Of a stretch of 64,000 nucleotides of DNA, positions 9,403 through 21,362 are shown piece after piece; position 1 is the stretch's first letter; the number at the start of each line of letters is the position of its first letter. A model generated the notes under the pieces. The model saw only the letters and a list, made by a program, of their open reading frames with translations, had not been told where the DNA came from and did not search any database. The DNA comes from Rhodocyclaceae bacterium UBA5602 (GTDB lineage Bacteria; Pseudomonadota; Gammaproteobacteria; Burkholderiales; Rhodocyclaceae), in contig DILC01000044.1 of the NCBI GenBank assembly GCA_002424865.1, positions 37,220 through 101,219 on the forward strand, in the 5' to 3' direction. Both the position numbers and the translations under genes were made by a program.

Positions 9403-11397
9403 TCAGACCCGGTTAAACCAATACAAAAAATACGTCAGCAATGCGACGACGCCAAATATCATTCCGAATGCATACTGGTAAATATGTCCGGTTTGCAGTT
9501 TGCGCACAACGCCCGCAAGCCAGCCAACGAACCTGGCCGAGCCATTGACAACCAGGCCGTCAATCAGCATCTGATCGCCACCTTTCCACAAGCCACGGCC
9601 TAGCAAGCGCGCGCCCCCCGCGAAGACCACTTCATTGAACTTGTCAAAATAGTATTTATTTTCCAGCAGGATATAGACTGGCTTGACTGATTTTTGAATC
9701 GTTGCAGGAATATCCGGCCGCTTGAGATAAAAGAGCCACGACAAGCCAACGCCGCTCATGGCCAATATGAACGGCAAACTGGTCAGCCCATGGATCGCCA
9801 TGGCAAAAGCCCCATGGAACTCTTCTGCCAGGAGTGATACTGCGGGATGTTTAACCGCATCAATGGTGATCGCCGAAGCAAACCATTCGCCATACAGCAT
9901 GGGCTGGATAGTGAAATAGCCAATCAACACCGAGGGAATCGCCAGCAGGATGAGTGGCAAAGTCACGACCCACGGTGATTCATGCGGCTTGCCAGAACCA
10001 TGCTGATCATCATGGCCATGATGGGGGCCATGTGGTGCCTGATCAAAGCGCTCAGTACCATGAAACACCATGAAGTACATGCGGAAAGAATAAAACGCGG
10101 TGACAAACACACCAGCCATCACGGAGAAATACGCAAACCCGCTACCCCAGATATGGGAGGCGTGCACGGCTTCGATGATCGAGTCTTTCGAATAAAAACC
10201 GGAGAAAAATGGAAAGCCGATCAAGGCGAGCGAACCCAGCAATGACGTCATCCAGGTAATCGGCATGTATTTCCTCAAGCCTCCCATGTAGCGCATGTCC
10301 TGGTTATGGTGGCAGCCCATGATGACCGAGCCTGCGCCTAAAAATAACAGTGCTTTAAAGAAAGCATGCGTCATCAAATGGAATACGGCAATCGGATAAG
10401 CTGACACACCCAGCGCAACCGTCATGTAGCCCAATTGGGACAAGGTTGAATAGGCCACCACGCGTTTGATGTCATTTTGGATGATGCCCAAAAAGCCCAT
10501 GAACAACGCGGTGACAGAACCAATCACCAGCACAAAAGACAAGGCCACGTCAGATAACTCAAACAAGGGCGACATGCGGGTCACCATGAAAATACCGGCC
10601 GTCACCATGGTCGCCGCATGAATCAGGGCTGAAATCGGCGTTGGGCCTTCCATCGAGTCAGGCAGCCAGACATGCAGGGGCACTTGCGCTGATTTACCCA
10701 TGGCACCAATAAAAAGACAAATGCAAATTGCCGTCATCAACGGCCATTGCGTGACCGTTTCCGTCATCGCCGCCAATTCGTTGCGCTTGGCAAACACCTC
10801 AGCGTAGTCCAAGCTGCCTGCATAAGCGGCAATGAGGGCGATGCCGAGCAAAAAGCCAAAATCGCCTACCCGATTCACCAGAAAGGCTTTCAGGTTGGCG
10901 TAAATCGCGGTGGGCCGCTTGTACCAGAAGCCAATCAGCAGGTAGGAGACCAGGCCTACAGCCTCCCAACCGAAAAACAGCTGGACAAAATTGTTGCTCA
11001 TCACCAGTATCAGCATCGAGAAGGTGAATAAGGAGATGTAGCTAAAAAACCGCTGGTACCCCGGATCATCCGCCATATAACCGATGGTGTAGATATGCAC
11101 CATGAGCGAGACAAAGGTGACGACCAGCATCATCATCACAGTGAGCGGATCAATCAGGAATCCGACATGCAAGGACAAGCCGCCAGACTCAAGCCAGGTA
11201 TAGACCGAACCATTGAAATGGTGTCCTGCTTGCACGTCTTGAAAGATCACCACGGATGCGGTCAAGGCAACCAGCACCCCCATAATGGTGACCACGTGCG
11301 CACCGGTACGGCCAATGAGCCTGCCAAACAGTCCAGCCAGGAGCGCACCTGCCAAAGGCGCGAGCGGAACCAGCAGATAAAGGGTTTTCATGTCCAT
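9403..11397 (-). CDS. nuoL: NADH-quinone oxidoreductase subunit L
   Basis: A 664-residue antiporter-like subunit at the far end of the complex I membrane arm, ending in the long lateral helix expected of NuoL. Proton-channel motifs include FFGWEAVGLVSYLLIGFW and KSAQVPLHVWLPDSMEGPTP. A histidine- and glycine-rich loop (HGPHHGHDDQHGSGKPHES) lies in the last third. Similar loops occur in other betaproteobacterial NuoL proteins, and no metal role is implied by the sequence alone. The start is 3 bases after nuoK ends. Confidence 0.97.
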   Translation of the reverse strand: MDMKTLYLLVPLAPLAGALLAGLFGRLIGRTGAHVVTIMGVLVALTASVVIFQDVQAGHHFNGSVYTWLESGGLSLHVGFLIDPLTVMMMLVVTFVSLMVHIYTIGYMADDPGYQRFFSYISLFTFSMLILVMSNNFVQLFFGWEAVGLVSYLLIGFWYKRPTAIYANLKAFLVNRVGDFGFLLGIALIAAYAGSLDYAEVFAKRNELAAMTETVTQWPLMTAICICLFIGAMGKSAQVPLHVWLPDSMEGPTPISALIHAATMVTAGIFMVTRMSPLFELSDVALSFVLVIGSVTALFMGFLGIIQNDIKRVVAYSTLSQLGYMTVALGVSAYPIAVFHLMTHAFFKALLFLGAGSVIMGCHHNQDMRYMGGLRKYMPITWMTSLLGSLALIGFPFFSGFYSKDSIIEAVHASHIWGSGFAYFSVMAGVFVTAFYSFRMYFMVFHGTERFDQAPHGPHHGHDDQHGSGKPHESPWVVTLPLILLAIPSVLIGYFTIQPMLYGEWFASAITIDAVKHPAVSLLAEEFHGAFAMAIHGLTSLPFILAMSGVGLSWLFYLKRPDIPATIQKSVKPVYILLENKYYFDKFNEVVFAGGARLLGRGLWKGGDQMLIDGLVVNGSARFVGWLAGVVRKLQTGHIYQYAFGMIFGVVALLTYFLYWFNRV

Positions 11398-11400
11398 GGC

Positions 11401-11706
11401 TTACCCCTTTAACTGATCAAGATCATCGACGTGAATCGAAGACAGGTTACGGAACAACACGACCAGAATCGCTAGGCCAATACCCGCTTCGGCAGCGGCG
11501 ACAACCAGGATAAAAAAGACAAACAGCTGGCCTGACAAGTTGTGCAAATAATGCGAGAAAGCAACAAAATTAAGATTGACAGCCAACAGCATGAGTTCGA
11601 TCGCCATGAGTAAAACAATCAGGTTTTTTCGATTGAGGAAAATGCCCACGATGCTGATGGCAAACAAAATCGCCGCAAGCGTTAAATAATGAGAAAGGGA
11701 AATCAT
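11401..11706 (-). CDS. nuoK: NADH-quinone oxidoreductase subunit K
   Basis: A 101-residue, three-helix membrane subunit of complex I. The key glutamates of the NuoK helices are present ([16 protein letters not shown] and [13 protein letters not shown]). Its start overlaps the end of nuoJ by 4 bases, which suggests translational coupling. Confidence 0.97.
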   Translation of the reverse strand: MISLSHYLTLAAILFAISIVGIFLNRKNLIVLLMAIELMLLAVNLNFVAFSHYLHNLSGQLFVFFILVVAAAEAGIGLAILVVLFRNLSSIHVDDLDQLKG

Positions 11707-12380
11707 TGTGATGCACCGCCTTTAGCATCGGTTGCCGTATCTAACGTAGCCGCCAGGTTTGAAGCATTCGAATCAGTCACCGAGGCCATCTTCACCAGGC
11801 GTACACGATCACTGCGCTTGATCGCAATTTGGTCTGCGGGCCGCATGCCTTTCGTGTCCTTGCGCTCACGCAAAGTCAGCATCACGGCCGCAATAATGGC
11901 CACCAGCAAAATCACGGAGGCCAGTTCAAACGGGTAAACATAACCGGTGAATAAGCTGCGTGCCAGCGCTTTGGTATTGCTGCCTTCTGCAGTCGCTGCC
12001 GCATCGGCCAACTGCGCTGGGAAGTTGTCCAAACCAAAGTACGGGCCGGTGAGCACGGCCGCCATCTCGATCACCATGATCCCGCCTACCGCGGCCCCCA
12101 GCGGCAAGTGGCGCCAAAAGCCCAAGCGGATTCTTTCGATATTGATGTCCAGCATCATGACCACGAATAAAAACAGCACCATGACCGCGCCGACATACAC
12201 CATGATCAGGGCGATGGCTAAAAATTCAGCCTGCAGCAGCAGCCATAAGCCTGCAGCGTTAAAAAACGCCAGGACAAGGAACAGCACGGCATGCACCGGG
12301 TTGCGTGCGGTAATGACACGCAGCGCAGAAAACAACATCACCGCTGCAAAGAGATAAAAAAGAAAGGATGTAAATTCCAT
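11703..12380 (-). CDS. nuoJ: NADH-quinone oxidoreductase subunit J
   Basis: A 225-residue membrane subunit of complex I with five hydrophobic helices in the first 165 residues ([13 protein letters not shown], then [18 protein letters not shown]). The C-terminus after about residue 175 is a polar tail rich in Ala, Asp and Thr, as in related bacteria. It overlaps nuoK by 4 bases and follows nuoI after 12 bases. Confidence 0.96.
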   Translation of the reverse strand: MEFTSFLFYLFAAVMLFSALRVITARNPVHAVLFLVLAFFNAAGLWLLLQAEFLAIALIMVYVGAVMVLFLFVVMMLDINIERIRLGFWRHLPLGAAVGGIMVIEMAAVLTGPYFGLDNFPAQLADAAATAEGSNTKALARSLFTGYVYPFELASVILLVAIIAAVMLTLRERKDTKGMRPADQIAIKRSDRVRLVKMASVTDSNASNLAATLDTATDAKGGASQ

Positions 12381-12392
12381 GGCGCTTATCTG

Positions 12393-12878
12393 TTACCTGA
12401 AACGGGCGTCTGCTTCGCGATCAGCCGCAATTTGATCTTCATATCGATCGCCAACAGCCAGCAGCATTTGCTTGGTGTAATGCAAATCGCCTCGTGTTTC
12501 GCCGTGGTATTCAAACACACGGGTTTCAACGATCGCATCCACTGGGCAAGCCTCTTCGCAAAAGCCGCAAAAAATACACTTGACCAAATCAATGTCATAG
12601 CGCGTTGTCCGCCGGCTGCCATCGTCACGTTGCGCCGACTCAATGGTGATGGCCATCGCCGGACAAACGGCTTCACAAAGCTTGCAGGCAATGCAACGCT
12701 CCTCACCGTTCGGGTAACGGCGCAAGGCATGCAAGCCACGAAAGCGGTTGCTTTGCGGCGTTTTTTCTTCTGGAAACTGCACAGTGATTTTTCGCGCAAA
12801 CATATAACGGCCTGTTACCGCCATACCTTTGAACAGTTCTTTGAGAAACAAACTGCCAATGAAGTCTTTAGCACCCAT
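12393..12878 (-). CDS. nuoI: NADH-quinone oxidoreductase subunit I
   Basis: A 161-residue ferredoxin-like subunit that carries two [4Fe-4S] clusters (N6a and N6b) next to the quinone site. The two motifs [12 protein letters not shown] and [12 protein letters not shown] are complete. The start is the ATG at 12878 (MGAKDFIGS), which fits the family length. An upstream start would add 31 unrelated residues. Confidence 0.97.
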   Translation of the reverse strand: MGAKDFIGSLFLKELFKGMAVTGRYMFARKITVQFPEEKTPQSNRFRGLHALRRYPNGEERCIACKLCEAVCPAMAITIESAQRDDGSRRTTRYDIDLVKCIFCGFCEEACPVDAIVETRVFEYHGETRGDLHYTKQMLLAVGDRYEDQIAADREADARFR

Positions 12879-12916
12879 AACGCATATCCATAGCAAACTC
12901 CTGTTCTGATTTCCGC

Positions 12917-13969
12917 TTATTTCCAGATATTCATGGGCGACATCATCCAGACGCCAACCACCAGAATCCATAATAGCGTCAGCGGAACAAATACCTTCCA
13001 GCCCAAACGCATGATCTGGTCATAGCGGTAGCGCGGGAAAGTGGCACGAATCCATAGGAAGAAAAAGAGGCCCGCGGATATTTTTGCCGCCAGCCAAAAT
13101 AAGCCATCAGGCAAAAAGCCGACGGGCGACAACCAGCCGCCAAAGAAGAAGACGGCGACCATGGCCGACACCAGGATCATGTTGGCGTATTCAGCAAGGA
13201 AGAATATGGCAAACGACATGCCGGAATACTCCACCATGTGGCCCGCCACGATTTCGGACTCGCCTTCAACCACATCAAACGGCGCACGATTGAGTTCTGC
13301 CACGCCAGAGATCAGATACACAGCAAACACGGGGAGCAATGGCAACCAGTTCCAGGATAAAAAGCCCGCGCCTTGCGATGCAAAATAACCTTGCGCCTGG
13401 CCGCGCACTATCTCGGTCAGGTTCAAGCTGCCAGACACCATGAGCACACTGATCAGCGCCAAGCCCATCGCCACTTCGTAAGAAATCATTTGCGCTGACG
13501 AGCGCATGGCACCGAGAAATGCGTACTTGGAATTGGACGCCCATCCCGCGATGATGATGCCATAAACGCCCACGGAGCCAATGGCAAGCAAGTACAACAC
13601 CCCAGCATCGACATTGGCCAATACCATGCCATCCGCAAACGGGATCACTGCCCACATGGCAAGCGCGGGCGCAATGGCCATGACAGGGCCAACGATAAAA
13701 AGCTTTTTATCGGCAACAGTGGGGAAGATCACCTCTTTGAAAAACAGTTTGAGGCCGTCTGCCATGGGCTGCAACAAGCCCCACGGGCCGACACGGTTGG
13801 GCCCGATGCGCACATGCATCCAGCCGAGCACCTTGCGTTCCCAAAACGTCAGGTACGCCACGGACAGCAGCAAGGGAATCAGGATCAGCACGATTTTGAC
13901 CAGGGTCCACACCAGGGGAAATAGCGGACCTAGCCACTGCTGGATAGTTTCGAGAAGGGCATTCATCAT
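12917..13969 (-). CDS. nuoH: NADH-quinone oxidoreductase subunit H
   Basis: A 350-residue, eight-helix subunit that forms most of the quinone chamber of complex I. Conserved segments include [24 protein letters not shown] (first half) and the acidic loop [18 protein letters not shown]. The ATG overlaps the nuoG stop by 4 bases. Confidence 0.97.
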   Translation of the reverse strand: MMNALLETIQQWLGPLFPLVWTLVKIVLILIPLLLSVAYLTFWERKVLGWMHVRIGPNRVGPWGLLQPMADGLKLFFKEVIFPTVADKKLFIVGPVMAIAPALAMWAVIPFADGMVLANVDAGVLYLLAIGSVGVYGIIIAGWASNSKYAFLGAMRSSAQMISYEVAMGLALISVLMVSGSLNLTEIVRGQAQGYFASQGAGFLSWNWLPLLPVFAVYLISGVAELNRAPFDVVEGESEIVAGHMVEYSGMSFAIFFLAEYANMILVSAMVAVFFFGGWLSPVGFLPDGLFWLAAKISAGLFFFLWIRATFPRYRYDQIMRLGWKVFVPLTLLWILVVGVWMMSPMNIWK

Positions 13970-16407
13970 GCTTTATCCGCTTTTTCTAGATGCACGGTTG
14001 CGAACATATCGCCCGCAGCTACCGTCGCCGTATGTCCAGCCGCGATGCGCACCACATTGTCAGGCAAGCCAATGTCCAACTCAGCCCGCAGCATGGCGTC
14101 CGTGGCTTGACTCCCGGTCGATTTTGGCTCCGCCGACAAGTTAGCCGCCGTATCACCAGAGCCGACTTTTACCCAATCGCCATGCTGCAACCCGAAACGG
14201 GCCATGGTGGCAGCATTCATGCGCGCCGCCGGATGCGCTGCATCCTTGGTTTTTTGCAACCCCGGCGCGTAACGCACCAACTGGTCGGCAAAATGTATGG
14301 GCACATCCGTTACGCGCTCAATGCCGCCTGTTTGGGCCATACCCAGCACACCCAGCGACATATCCGGCCTTGGCGCCATGCCATTATCAAGGCCGGCAAC
14401 AACCACTGGCATTGCACCAGCGGCTAAACCTAAAGCTTCCGCCTTGACATTCTCGCTGCTGGTGTAGTCAAAACCTGGCAAATCCAGCAGGTTTGCCAGC
14501 ACGCGCAACACCTTCCATGCCGGTCGGGTTTCAGCCAGAGGCTTTACTGCTGCATAAAAGCTCTGCACGCGGCCTTCGCAATTCACAAAAGTGCCGGAGG
14601 TTTCCGTAAAGGGCGAGACAGGCAATAAGCAATCAGCATAATCCATTGCCGCAGCCGGCTTGAATGGCGAGAGCATGATCACGCTGCTGGCCTGGTTAAG
14701 CGCCCGCAATGCCGCCGCGCCATCGGCGCAATCCAGCTCCGGCTCAACCCCTAACAGCACATATGCCCGGCGTGGCTTGGCCAACATGGCTTTAACGGGC
14801 AGCGCGCCCGTCTGCGGGATTGCTTTGGCGACATAAGCACCGAGGCTATTCGCCGCCTCACCCAAAAAGCCAAACTTGCCGCTTAATAGCGTAGCCAGCT
14901 TGTTTGCCAGGACATGCAATGTGGCAGCTTGCGGGTGCTGCTGGGCAAAATTGCCCAACAAAATGCCGATATTTTGCCCACTCAACAGACTTTGCGCCAT
15001 GCGCCCTGCCTCAGCCGATACGGCCAAGTCAGCCCAATTCACATTGACATCGTCCAAACCAAGCGCCACGCCCTGCTGGGTACTCACCGCCTTGACCACT
15101 TGAGCCAGCAACGCTGGCAACTGTGAGGGAGCAACCACCACTTGGCTTGCCAGCCCAACCTGCTTGATGAGTTGATCATCCCCTGCACTGTGCAGGAAAC
15201 TCACCTGAGCACCGCGCTTGGCTGATTGGCGCAAGCGTTGCGCTATCAAAGGCTGGTCTTTGCGCAGAAATGCGCCAACAACCAGCACGCGATCCAATTG
15301 CGAGAGTTGAGTGAGGCTCATGCCCAACCAAGGCATGCCCAGGCGCTGTCCATCCGCTGAAAAATCGCTGTGCCGCAAGCGGGTGTCGATATTCCCGCAG
15401 CCCAAGCCGCGCAATAATTTTTGCCCAAGGTAGAGCTCTTCGAGCGTCGCGTGCGGACTGAACAAGCCGCCAATGGCCTCGCCACCGGATGTTTTGGCTA
15501 CATCACGCAACGCATGCGATACATAATCGAGCGCGACAGGCCAATCCACTTCATGCCACACGCCGCCTTGCTTTAACATCGGCCGCGTCAAGCGTTCCGG
15601 TGCATTGAGCGCCTCGTAAGAATAGCGGTCCTTATCCGAAATCCAGCATTCGTTGATCTCTTCATTCTCGCGCGGCAACACGCGCATGACGCGATCGTGT
15701 TTCGTTTGCACGATTAAATGGCTGCCCAAACTATCGTGCGGGCTGATCGACTTGCGCCGCGAAAGCTCCCAGGTCCGCGCCGAAAAACGAAAGGGTTTGG
15801 ACGTTAAAGCGCCAACCGGGCAAAGATCAATGATATTGCCGGAGAGTTCTGAATCAACCGTTTTTTCAACGAACGGCATCACCTCCGCATGCTCACCACG
15901 GAAAGCCTGCCCCAGTTCCATCACCCCCGCGATTTCTTGCGTGAAACGTATGCAGCGCGTGCAGTTAATGCAGCGCGTCATGTCTGTTTTAACCAGCGGG
16001 CCTAAATCCTTATCGGCAACAACGCGTTTCTCCTCTTCATATTTCGAGGCAGAATCGCCATAACCGACCGCCAAGTCCTGTAACTGGCACTCCCCACCCT
16101 GGTCGCAAATCGGGCAATCCAGCGGATGGTTGATGAGCAGAAATTCCATCACGCCCTTCTGTGCCGAGACAGCCAACTCAGAATGGGTAAAAATTTTCAT
16201 GCCCGGGGTAACCGGGGTCGCGCACGCGGGCAAGGGCTTGGGCGCTTTTTCAACCTGTACCAGACACATGCGGCAGTTAGCCGCAATGGATAATTTTTTG
16301 TGATAGCAAAAATGAGGGATATAGGTTCCCACCTGGTGCGCAGCATCCATGATGGTGCTGCCAGGTGCGACCTGTATTGCTTTGCCATTGAGTTCGATAT
16401 CAATCAC
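13966..16407 (-). CDS. nuoG: NADH-quinone oxidoreductase subunit G
   Basis: An 813-residue peripheral-arm subunit. The first 80 residues are a [2Fe-2S] ferredoxin domain ([15 protein letters not shown]). Next come the His/Cys cluster domain ([14 protein letters not shown]) and a 4Fe-4S motif ([11 protein letters not shown]). A molybdopterin oxidoreductase-like domain without cofactor follows. It is the iron-sulfur scaffold that carries electrons from NuoF towards NuoI. It overlaps both nuoF and nuoH by 4 bases. Confidence 0.97.
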   Translation of the reverse strand: MIDIELNGKAIQVAPGSTIMDAAHQVGTYIPHFCYHKKLSIAANCRMCLVQVEKAPKPLPACATPVTPGMKIFTHSELAVSAQKGVMEFLLINHPLDCPICDQGGECQLQDLAVGYGDSASKYEEEKRVVADKDLGPLVKTDMTRCINCTRCIRFTQEIAGVMELGQAFRGEHAEVMPFVEKTVDSELSGNIIDLCPVGALTSKPFRFSARTWELSRRKSISPHDSLGSHLIVQTKHDRVMRVLPRENEEINECWISDKDRYSYEALNAPERLTRPMLKQGGVWHEVDWPVALDYVSHALRDVAKTSGGEAIGGLFSPHATLEELYLGQKLLRGLGCGNIDTRLRHSDFSADGQRLGMPWLGMSLTQLSQLDRVLVVGAFLRKDQPLIAQRLRQSAKRGAQVSFLHSAGDDQLIKQVGLASQVVVAPSQLPALLAQVVKAVSTQQGVALGLDDVNVNWADLAVSAEAGRMAQSLLSGQNIGILLGNFAQQHPQAATLHVLANKLATLLSGKFGFLGEAANSLGAYVAKAIPQTGALPVKAMLAKPRRAYVLLGVEPELDCADGAAALRALNQASSVIMLSPFKPAAAMDYADCLLPVSPFTETSGTFVNCEGRVQSFYAAVKPLAETRPAWKVLRVLANLLDLPGFDYTSSENVKAEALGLAAGAMPVVVAGLDNGMAPRPDMSLGVLGMAQTGGIERVTDVPIHFADQLVRYAPGLQKTKDAAHPAARMNAATMARFGLQHGDWVKVGSGDTAANLSAEPKSTGSQATDAMLRAELDIGLPDNVVRIAAGHTATVAAGDMFATVHLEKADKA

Positions 16408-17741
16408 AAGCTACCCTCCGCACGGAAAAAGCCGCTACCGGCAGATTGCGCTGCAGGATCAACCAGACACTTGCCATGTTCAATGTGATATTCAAATTCA
16501 CTTTTAAAATGTTTAATGAAACTGCGCACCGGCAACGAGGCCGCGTCACCCAGCGCGCAAATCGTGCGCCCCATGATGTTGTCCGTCACGCGGTTCAGCA
16601 GGTCAAGATCCTCTGCCCTGCCCTTGCCATGTTCAATCCGATGCACAACGCGGTACAACCAGCCCGTGCCTTCACGGCAAGGCGTGCATTGCCCGCAGGA
16701 CTCTTCAAAATAAAAATACGACAAGCGCTCCAGCGCCTTGACCATGCAGGTTGACTCATCCATCACGATCACAGCGCCCGAACCCAGCATCGAGCCTGCC
16801 TTGGCGATGCTGTCGTAATCCATGGTGGTTTCCATCATCACATCCGCAGGCAACACAGGCGCGGAAGAACCGCCCGGAATCACGGCTTTGAGCTTGCGGC
16901 CGCCACGCATCCCACCGGCCATCTCCAGCAAGGTGGCAAAGGGCGTGCCCAGCGGAACTTCATAATTGCCCGGCCGATTCACGTGGCCAGAAACGGAAAA
17001 CAATTTTGTGCCGCCGTTGTTAGGCTTGCCCAGCGCCAAAAACGCATCCCCTCCCATGCCCAAAATGAAGGGGATGGCGGCGAAAGTTTCGGTATTGTTA
17101 ATGGTGGTGGGCTTGCCATACAAGCCATAGCTGGCGGGGAACGGCGGTTTAAAGCGTGGTTGCCCCTTTTTGCCTTCAAGGGATTCGAGCAAACCTGTCT
17201 CTTCACCGCAAATGTAAGCACCATAACCATGGTGTGCGAACAGCTCAAAAGCGAAGGCGGAACCACACACCGATGCGCCTAGATAACCCGCCGCACGCGC
17301 CTCATCCAAGGCCTCTTCAAAGCGTTCATAGATGGAAAAAATTTCGCCATGGATATAGTTGTAACCGCGACTGGCGCCCATGGCGTAACCCGCAATGATC
17401 ATACCCTCAATGACCGCATGCGGATCAAAGCGCAGTAAGTCACGATCCTTGAACGTGCCCGGCTCGCCTTCGTCTGAATTGCAGACGACATATTTATCGC
17501 CAGGAAATGAGCGTGGCATGAAGCTCCACTTCAAACCTGTCGGAAAGCCCGCGCCACCCCGTCCACGCAGAAGCGACTTTTTAATCTCGGCAATCAAATC
17601 GTCAGGCGACATATTGCCGCTCAGAATACGTTTCAATTGCGTGTAACCACCCCGCGCTTCGTAATCCCGCAAACGCCAACCGGCGTCCCCCTGCGACCAG
17701 CCGGTGGTGAGTAACGGACTAATTGAGCCTAAGAGCGCCAT
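16404..17741 (-). CDS. nuoF: NADH-quinone oxidoreductase subunit F
   Basis: A 445-residue flavoprotein that binds NADH and FMN and passes electrons to a [4Fe-4S] cluster. The glycine-rich site [15 protein letters not shown], the FMN site ([15 protein letters not shown]) and the cluster motif [12 protein letters not shown] are present. The start is set at the ATG at 17741 (MALLGSIS), one base after the nuoE stop, because the longer frame upstream reads only nuoE in another frame. Confidence 0.97.
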   Translation of the reverse strand: MALLGSISPLLTTGWSQGDAGWRLRDYEARGGYTQLKRILSGNMSPDDLIAEIKKSLLRGRGGAGFPTGLKWSFMPRSFPGDKYVVCNSDEGEPGTFKDRDLLRFDPHAVIEGMIIAGYAMGASRGYNYIHGEIFSIYERFEEALDEARAAGYLGASVCGSAFAFELFAHHGYGAYICGEETGLLESLEGKKGQPRFKPPFPASYGLYGKPTTINNTETFAAIPFILGMGGDAFLALGKPNNGGTKLFSVSGHVNRPGNYEVPLGTPFATLLEMAGGMRGGRKLKAVIPGGSSAPVLPADVMMETTMDYDSIAKAGSMLGSGAVIVMDESTCMVKALERLSYFYFEESCGQCTPCREGTGWLYRVVHRIEHGKGRAEDLDLLNRVTDNIMGRTICALGDAASLPVRSFIKHFKSEFEYHIEHGKCLVDPAAQSAGSGFFRAEGSL

Positions 17742-17742
17742 A

Positions 17743-18222
17743 TCATTTGCACTCCGCAAGCAATGCGTCAATTTGCGCCGGCAACATGAAGCTGCACATG
17801 CGCTTGTTATTGACCAACAAGACGGGCGCATCACCACAGGCGCCCAGGCATTCACCCTCTTTGAGGGTAAACCGCCCATCGGGCGTGGTTTCATTAAAAC
17901 CAATACCTAATTTCTCTTTCAGGTAATCAGCTGCATGTACGCCACCGGATAAAGCGCAGGGCAAATTGGTGCATACGGTGAGCTTGTATTCACCCACAGG
18001 CTCCAGGTCATACATGTTGTAAAAACTCGCCACCTCATAAGCGGCAATGGGTGGCATACCGAGGTAACGAGCGACAAACTCAATCGTCTCACGCGCCAAC
18101 CAGGACTTCTCATCCTGCGCAATCGCCAATGCAGCCATCACCGCAGATTGCTTTTGGTCGGCTGGATATTTCGCAATTTCGCGATCAATTTTTTGCAATG
18201 ATTCAGAACTCAACATACCCAT
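17743..18222 (-). CDS. nuoE: NADH-quinone oxidoreductase subunit E
   Basis: A 159-residue thioredoxin-like subunit with one [2Fe-2S] cluster. The four ligand cysteines are seen in CTNLPC and ECLGAC. A second ATG two codons in (18216) could be the true start. The gene lies between nuoD and nuoF with gaps of 21 and 1 bases. Confidence 0.96.
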   Translation of the reverse strand: MGMLSSESLQKIDREIAKYPADQKQSAVMAALAIAQDEKSWLARETIEFVARYLGMPPIAAYEVASFYNMYDLEPVGEYKLTVCTNLPCALSGGVHAADYLKEKLGIGFNETTPDGRFTLKEGECLGACGDAPVLLVNNKRMCSFMLPAQIDALLAECK

Positions 18223-18243
18223 TCCATTCGTGATTGATTGCGC

Positions 18244-19497
18244 TTATCGATCCGTGTCGCCCAGCACCAGGTCAATGGTGCCAATAATCGCAGTGACATC
18301 GGCAATCATGTGCCCCGTCGCCATTTCATTGACCGCAGCAAGGTGCGGAAAACCCGGTGAGCGCAACTTCAACCGATACGGTTTGTTCGCCCCATCGGAT
18401 ACAGCCCAAACACCGAACTCGCCTTTGGGATGCTCAACAGCCGCATAAACCTCGCCGACCGGCACATGCATCCCTTCAGTAAAGAGCTTGAAGTGGTGAA
18501 TCAGCTCTTCCATATTGCCCTTCATCCTCTCACGTGAAGGAGGCGCTGCTTTGTGGTTATCCACGATCACAGGACCAGGGTTCGCACGCAACCAGCTGAT
18601 ACACTGCTTCACGATACGGTTGGATTGGCGCATCTCTTCCATGCGCACCAGATAACGATCGTAACAATCCCCATTCACACCGACCGGGATATCGAACGCC
18701 ATGCGCTCATACACTTCGTAGGGCTGTTTCTTGCGCAAATCCCACTCAACGCCAGAGCCACGCAACATGGGACCCGTACAACCCAACTGCAATGCGCGCT
18801 CAGGCGAAAGCACACCCACGCCCACCGTACGCTGCTTCCAAATGCGGTTATCGGTCAGCAAGGACTCATATTCATCCAGGTAACCTGGAAAGCGGTTGGT
18901 AAAGTCTTCCAGAAAATCCAGCAAGGAACCCTGCCGCGACTCATTCAACTGCCGCACATCCTCAGCGGATTTAAAGCGATTGACTTCGTATTGCGGCATA
19001 CGGTCGGGTAAATCACGATACACCCCACCCGGCCGGTAATAAGCCGCATGCATGCGCGCGCCAGAAATCGCCTCATACACATCCAGCAGATCTTCCCGCT
19101 CGCGGAAGGTGTACAACACCATGGCCATGGCGCCAATGTCCAGCGCATGCGTGCCGATGTTGAGCAGGTGGTTCAAGATGCGCGTCACCTCGTCCATCAT
19201 CACGCGAATGTATTGCGCGCGCAGCGGCACTTCCAGACCAATCAGCCGCTCAATCGCCATGCAATATGCATGCTCGTTACACATCATCGACACATAATCC
19301 AGCCTGTCCATATAGGGCACAGATTGGATCCATGTGCGCGTCTCAGCCAGCTTTTCAGTGCCACGATGCAACAAGCCAATATGCGGATCAGCACGCACAA
19401 CCACTTCGCCATCCAGCTCCAACACCAGACGCAGCACGCCATGCGCAGCAGGATGTTGAGGACCAAAGTTAATCGTGTAGTTTTTGATTTCAGCCAT
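18244..19497 (-). CDS. nuoD: NADH-quinone oxidoreductase subunit D
   Basis: A 417-residue subunit related to the NiFe-hydrogenase large subunit. It lines the quinone-reduction site of complex [16 protein letters not shown] near the N-terminus holds the conserved quinone-site histidine, and the C-terminus ends in DLVLGDTDR. The start is the ATG at 19497 (MAEIKNY), inside the nuoC end (8-base overlap). A start at 19533 would add 12 residues that lack family support. Confidence 0.97.
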   Translation of the reverse strand: MAEIKNYTINFGPQHPAAHGVLRLVLELDGEVVVRADPHIGLLHRGTEKLAETRTWIQSVPYMDRLDYVSMMCNEHAYCMAIERLIGLEVPLRAQYIRVMMDEVTRILNHLLNIGTHALDIGAMAMVLYTFREREDLLDVYEAISGARMHAAYYRPGGVYRDLPDRMPQYEVNRFKSAEDVRQLNESRQGSLLDFLEDFTNRFPGYLDEYESLLTDNRIWKQRTVGVGVLSPERALQLGCTGPMLRGSGVEWDLRKKQPYEVYERMAFDIPVGVNGDCYDRYLVRMEEMRQSNRIVKQCISWLRANPGPVIVDNHKAAPPSRERMKGNMEELIHHFKLFTEGMHVPVGEVYAAVEHPKGEFGVWAVSDGANKPYRLKLRSPGFPHLAAVNEMATGHMIADVTAIIGTIDLVLGDTDR

Positions 19498-20092
19498 GAT
19501 CAACACCTCTGGCGTAAAGATCTTCACGCACAATGCGTGGCGTGACTTCGCGCGGTTCTATTGTCACCGGCTGATAAACCACCCGTTTTTGCTCGGCGTC
19601 ATAACGCATTTCAACATGGCCCGAGATCGGAAAATCCTTGCGGAAAGGATGGCCAACAAAGCCATAATCTGTCAGGATGCGGCGCAAGTCATTGTGCCCA
19701 TCAAACAAGATGCCAAAGAGGTCAAACGCCTCCCGCTCATACCAGTTAGCTGACGCCCACACATCCGCCACAGAAGCCACCACCGGGAAGCTTGCATCGG
19801 ACGCATAAACCCTGACCCGCAAGCGCCAGTTATGCAAGAGAGAACTCAAATGGACGGTAACCGCAAAACGCCTCTCTTCACGGCCGACAAATTCAGAATA
19901 ATCAATACCACTCAAATCAATCAATTGCTCAAAACTCAACTCCGGTTGACCACGCAACTGACGCATCACCGCATGATAGTCACCCACACCAACCTCAAGC
20001 GTAAGTTCATTGAAAGCATGAGTTAAACCGAGAATACGGCCTGCCAAATGATGATTCAGCAGCGATTGCAAGCGTGTCAATGTCTGGTTCAT
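19490..20092 (-). CDS. nuoC: NADH-quinone oxidoreductase subunit C
   Basis: A 200-residue 30-kDa-type subunit of the complex I connecting region. The signature [22 protein letters not shown] is followed by the PFRKDFP loop. It is separate from NuoD, not fused as in enterobacteria. Confidence 0.96.
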   Translation of the reverse strand: MNQTLTRLQSLLNHHLAGRILGLTHAFNELTLEVGVGDYHAVMRQLRGQPELSFEQLIDLSGIDYSEFVGREERRFAVTVHLSSLLHNWRLRVRVYASDASFPVVASVADVWASANWYEREAFDLFGILFDGHNDLRRILTDYGFVGHPFRKDFPISGHVEMRYDAEQKRVVYQPVTIEPREVTPRIVREDLYARGVDHG

Positions 20093-20121
20093 ACGTACGT
20101 CAGGTCCACAGTCAATTGAAG

Positions 20122-20598
20122 TTAGCGCGCAATCGTATTCGTACGCTTGATTTTGTTTTGCAACTGAATAATGCCGTAGAGCAAGGCTTCGGCCGTCGGG
20201 GGGCAGCCCGGAACATAGATATCAACCGGCACGATGCGATCACACCCACGCACAACAGAATAGGAGTAGTGATAATAACCACCACCATTCGCGCACGACC
20301 CCATGGAAATCACCCAACGCGGCTCAGCCATTTGGTCATAAACCTTGCGCAGGGCAGGCGCCATTTTATTGGTGAGCGTGCCAGCGACAATCATGACATC
20401 CGACTGACGGGGACTGGGACGAAAAACAATACCAAAACGATCCAGATCGTAGCGCGAACACCCTGCATGAATCATCTCAACCGCACAACAAGCCAAACCA
20501 AAACTCATCGGCCACATCGAACCCGTGCGCGCCCAGTTGATCAGCTTATCGAGTGACGCGGTAACAAAACCCTCTTGCAGAACACCTTCAATGCTCAT
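20122..20598 (-). CDS. nuoB: NADH-quinone oxidoreductase subunit B
   Basis: A 158-residue subunit that holds cluster N2, the last electron donor to quinone. The tandem cysteines in [10 protein letters not shown], and those of [10 protein letters not shown] and VPGCPP, are all present. It is 9 bases from nuoA. Confidence 0.97.
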   Translation of the reverse strand: MSIEGVLQEGFVTASLDKLINWARTGSMWPMSFGLACCAVEMIHAGCSRYDLDRFGIVFRPSPRQSDVMIVAGTLTNKMAPALRKVYDQMAEPRWVISMGSCANGGGYYHYSYSVVRGCDRIVPVDIYVPGCPPTAEALLYGIIQLQNKIKRTNTIAR

Positions 20599-20607
20599 GG
20601 CGGTAAC

Positions 20608-20982
20608 CTACTCCCAGTCCAGTGCGCCCTTGGCCCACGCATAAACATAGCCAATGACAAGAATGCCAAGAAAAACGAGCATTTCAATAAACCCGAAAAG
20701 CCTCACCGCTTCGGCATTCACAATCTCCTTAAAGATAGACGCCCACGGAAAAAGAAAAGCAATTTCCAAGTCAAACAAAATAAAGAGAATCGCAATGAGG
20801 TAATAGCGCACGTCAAATTTCATGCGCGCATCCTCAAAGGGAGCAAAGCCACACTCGAAAGGAGAGAGTTTTTCAGCATCCGGCCGATTAGGGGCAATCA
20901 GCCAACCAAACAAAATGGGAGCACAGCCAAAAGCCAAGCCCACCAGAATAAAAATCAAGACAGGGAAATAATTTTCAAGCAT
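20608..20982 (-). CDS. nuoA: NADH-quinone oxidoreductase subunit A
   Basis: A 124-residue, three-helix membrane subunit of complex I. PFECGFAP and the acidic helix [15 protein letters not shown] are diagnostic. The start is the ATG at 20982 (MLENYFP), which matches the family. No good Shine-Dalgarno sequence precedes it: the bases before it on the coding strand read TCCTCC. A TTG at 21042 is an alternative start but would add 20 residues unlike the family. nuoA is the first gene of the nuo operon. Confidence 0.95.
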   Translation of the reverse strand: MLENYFPVLIFILVGLAFGCAPILFGWLIAPNRPDAEKLSPFECGFAPFEDARMKFDVRYYLIAILFILFDLEIAFLFPWASIFKEIVNAEAVRLFGFIEMLVFLGILVIGYVYAWAKGALDWE

Positions 20983-21138
20983 GTCAGGAGGATACAGTAC
21001 AGGAAGTACAGGGAGAGGGGAGGCAAAAGCGCCTGGCGGCAATAATCCACCACATCAACCACAGCGCCACTAACCAACCAAAAAAAATAACCATTCCTGG
21101 TCATCTCTGAAAAACTTCATCATAAATCACCATAAACA

Positions 21139-21223
21139 TGGTGCCGACGGCGAGACTCGAACTCGCACAGCTTTCGCCACTACCCCCTCAAGATAGCGTG
21201 TCTACCAATTTCACCACGTCGGC
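21139..21223 (-). tRNA. tRNA-Leu (anticodon GAG)
   Basis: 85 bases with encoded CCA. The acceptor stem GCCGACG/CGTCGGC pairs fully. The anticodon stem CTATC/GGTAG encloses the loop TTGAGGG, giving anticodon GAG. The class II variable arm and the T-arm (GCGAG TTCGAGT CTCGC) are intact. It lies between secG and nuoA on the same strand. Confidence 0.97.
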
Positions 21224-21362
21224 TCGATACCTAGAAAAGCACTTAAAAAACTTACTCAAAACCCAGACCAAAATTATAGCGCAACCGATTCATCAACTCA
21301 TGCATCGCAGCAAAAAATGTTACAGATATTCACTCAACTCAGCATGAAATTCACAACGCGAT

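Noticed and set aside
12590..12645. Possible minus-strand copy of the 25-bp repeat in nuoI
   Set aside because: It needs a gap and encodes a well-conserved part of NuoI ([10 protein letters not shown]), so it is explained by the protein.
13115..13145. Resemblance of nuoH sequence to the 25-bp repeat
   Set aside because: The bases encode a conserved NuoH stretch (GGWLSPVGF) and the match needs gaps, so it is best seen as chance.
21040..21138. Terminator between tRNA-Leu(GAG) and nuoA
   Set aside because: A 4-bp stem (ACCA/TGGT) with eight Ts is present, but the stem is too weak to call.
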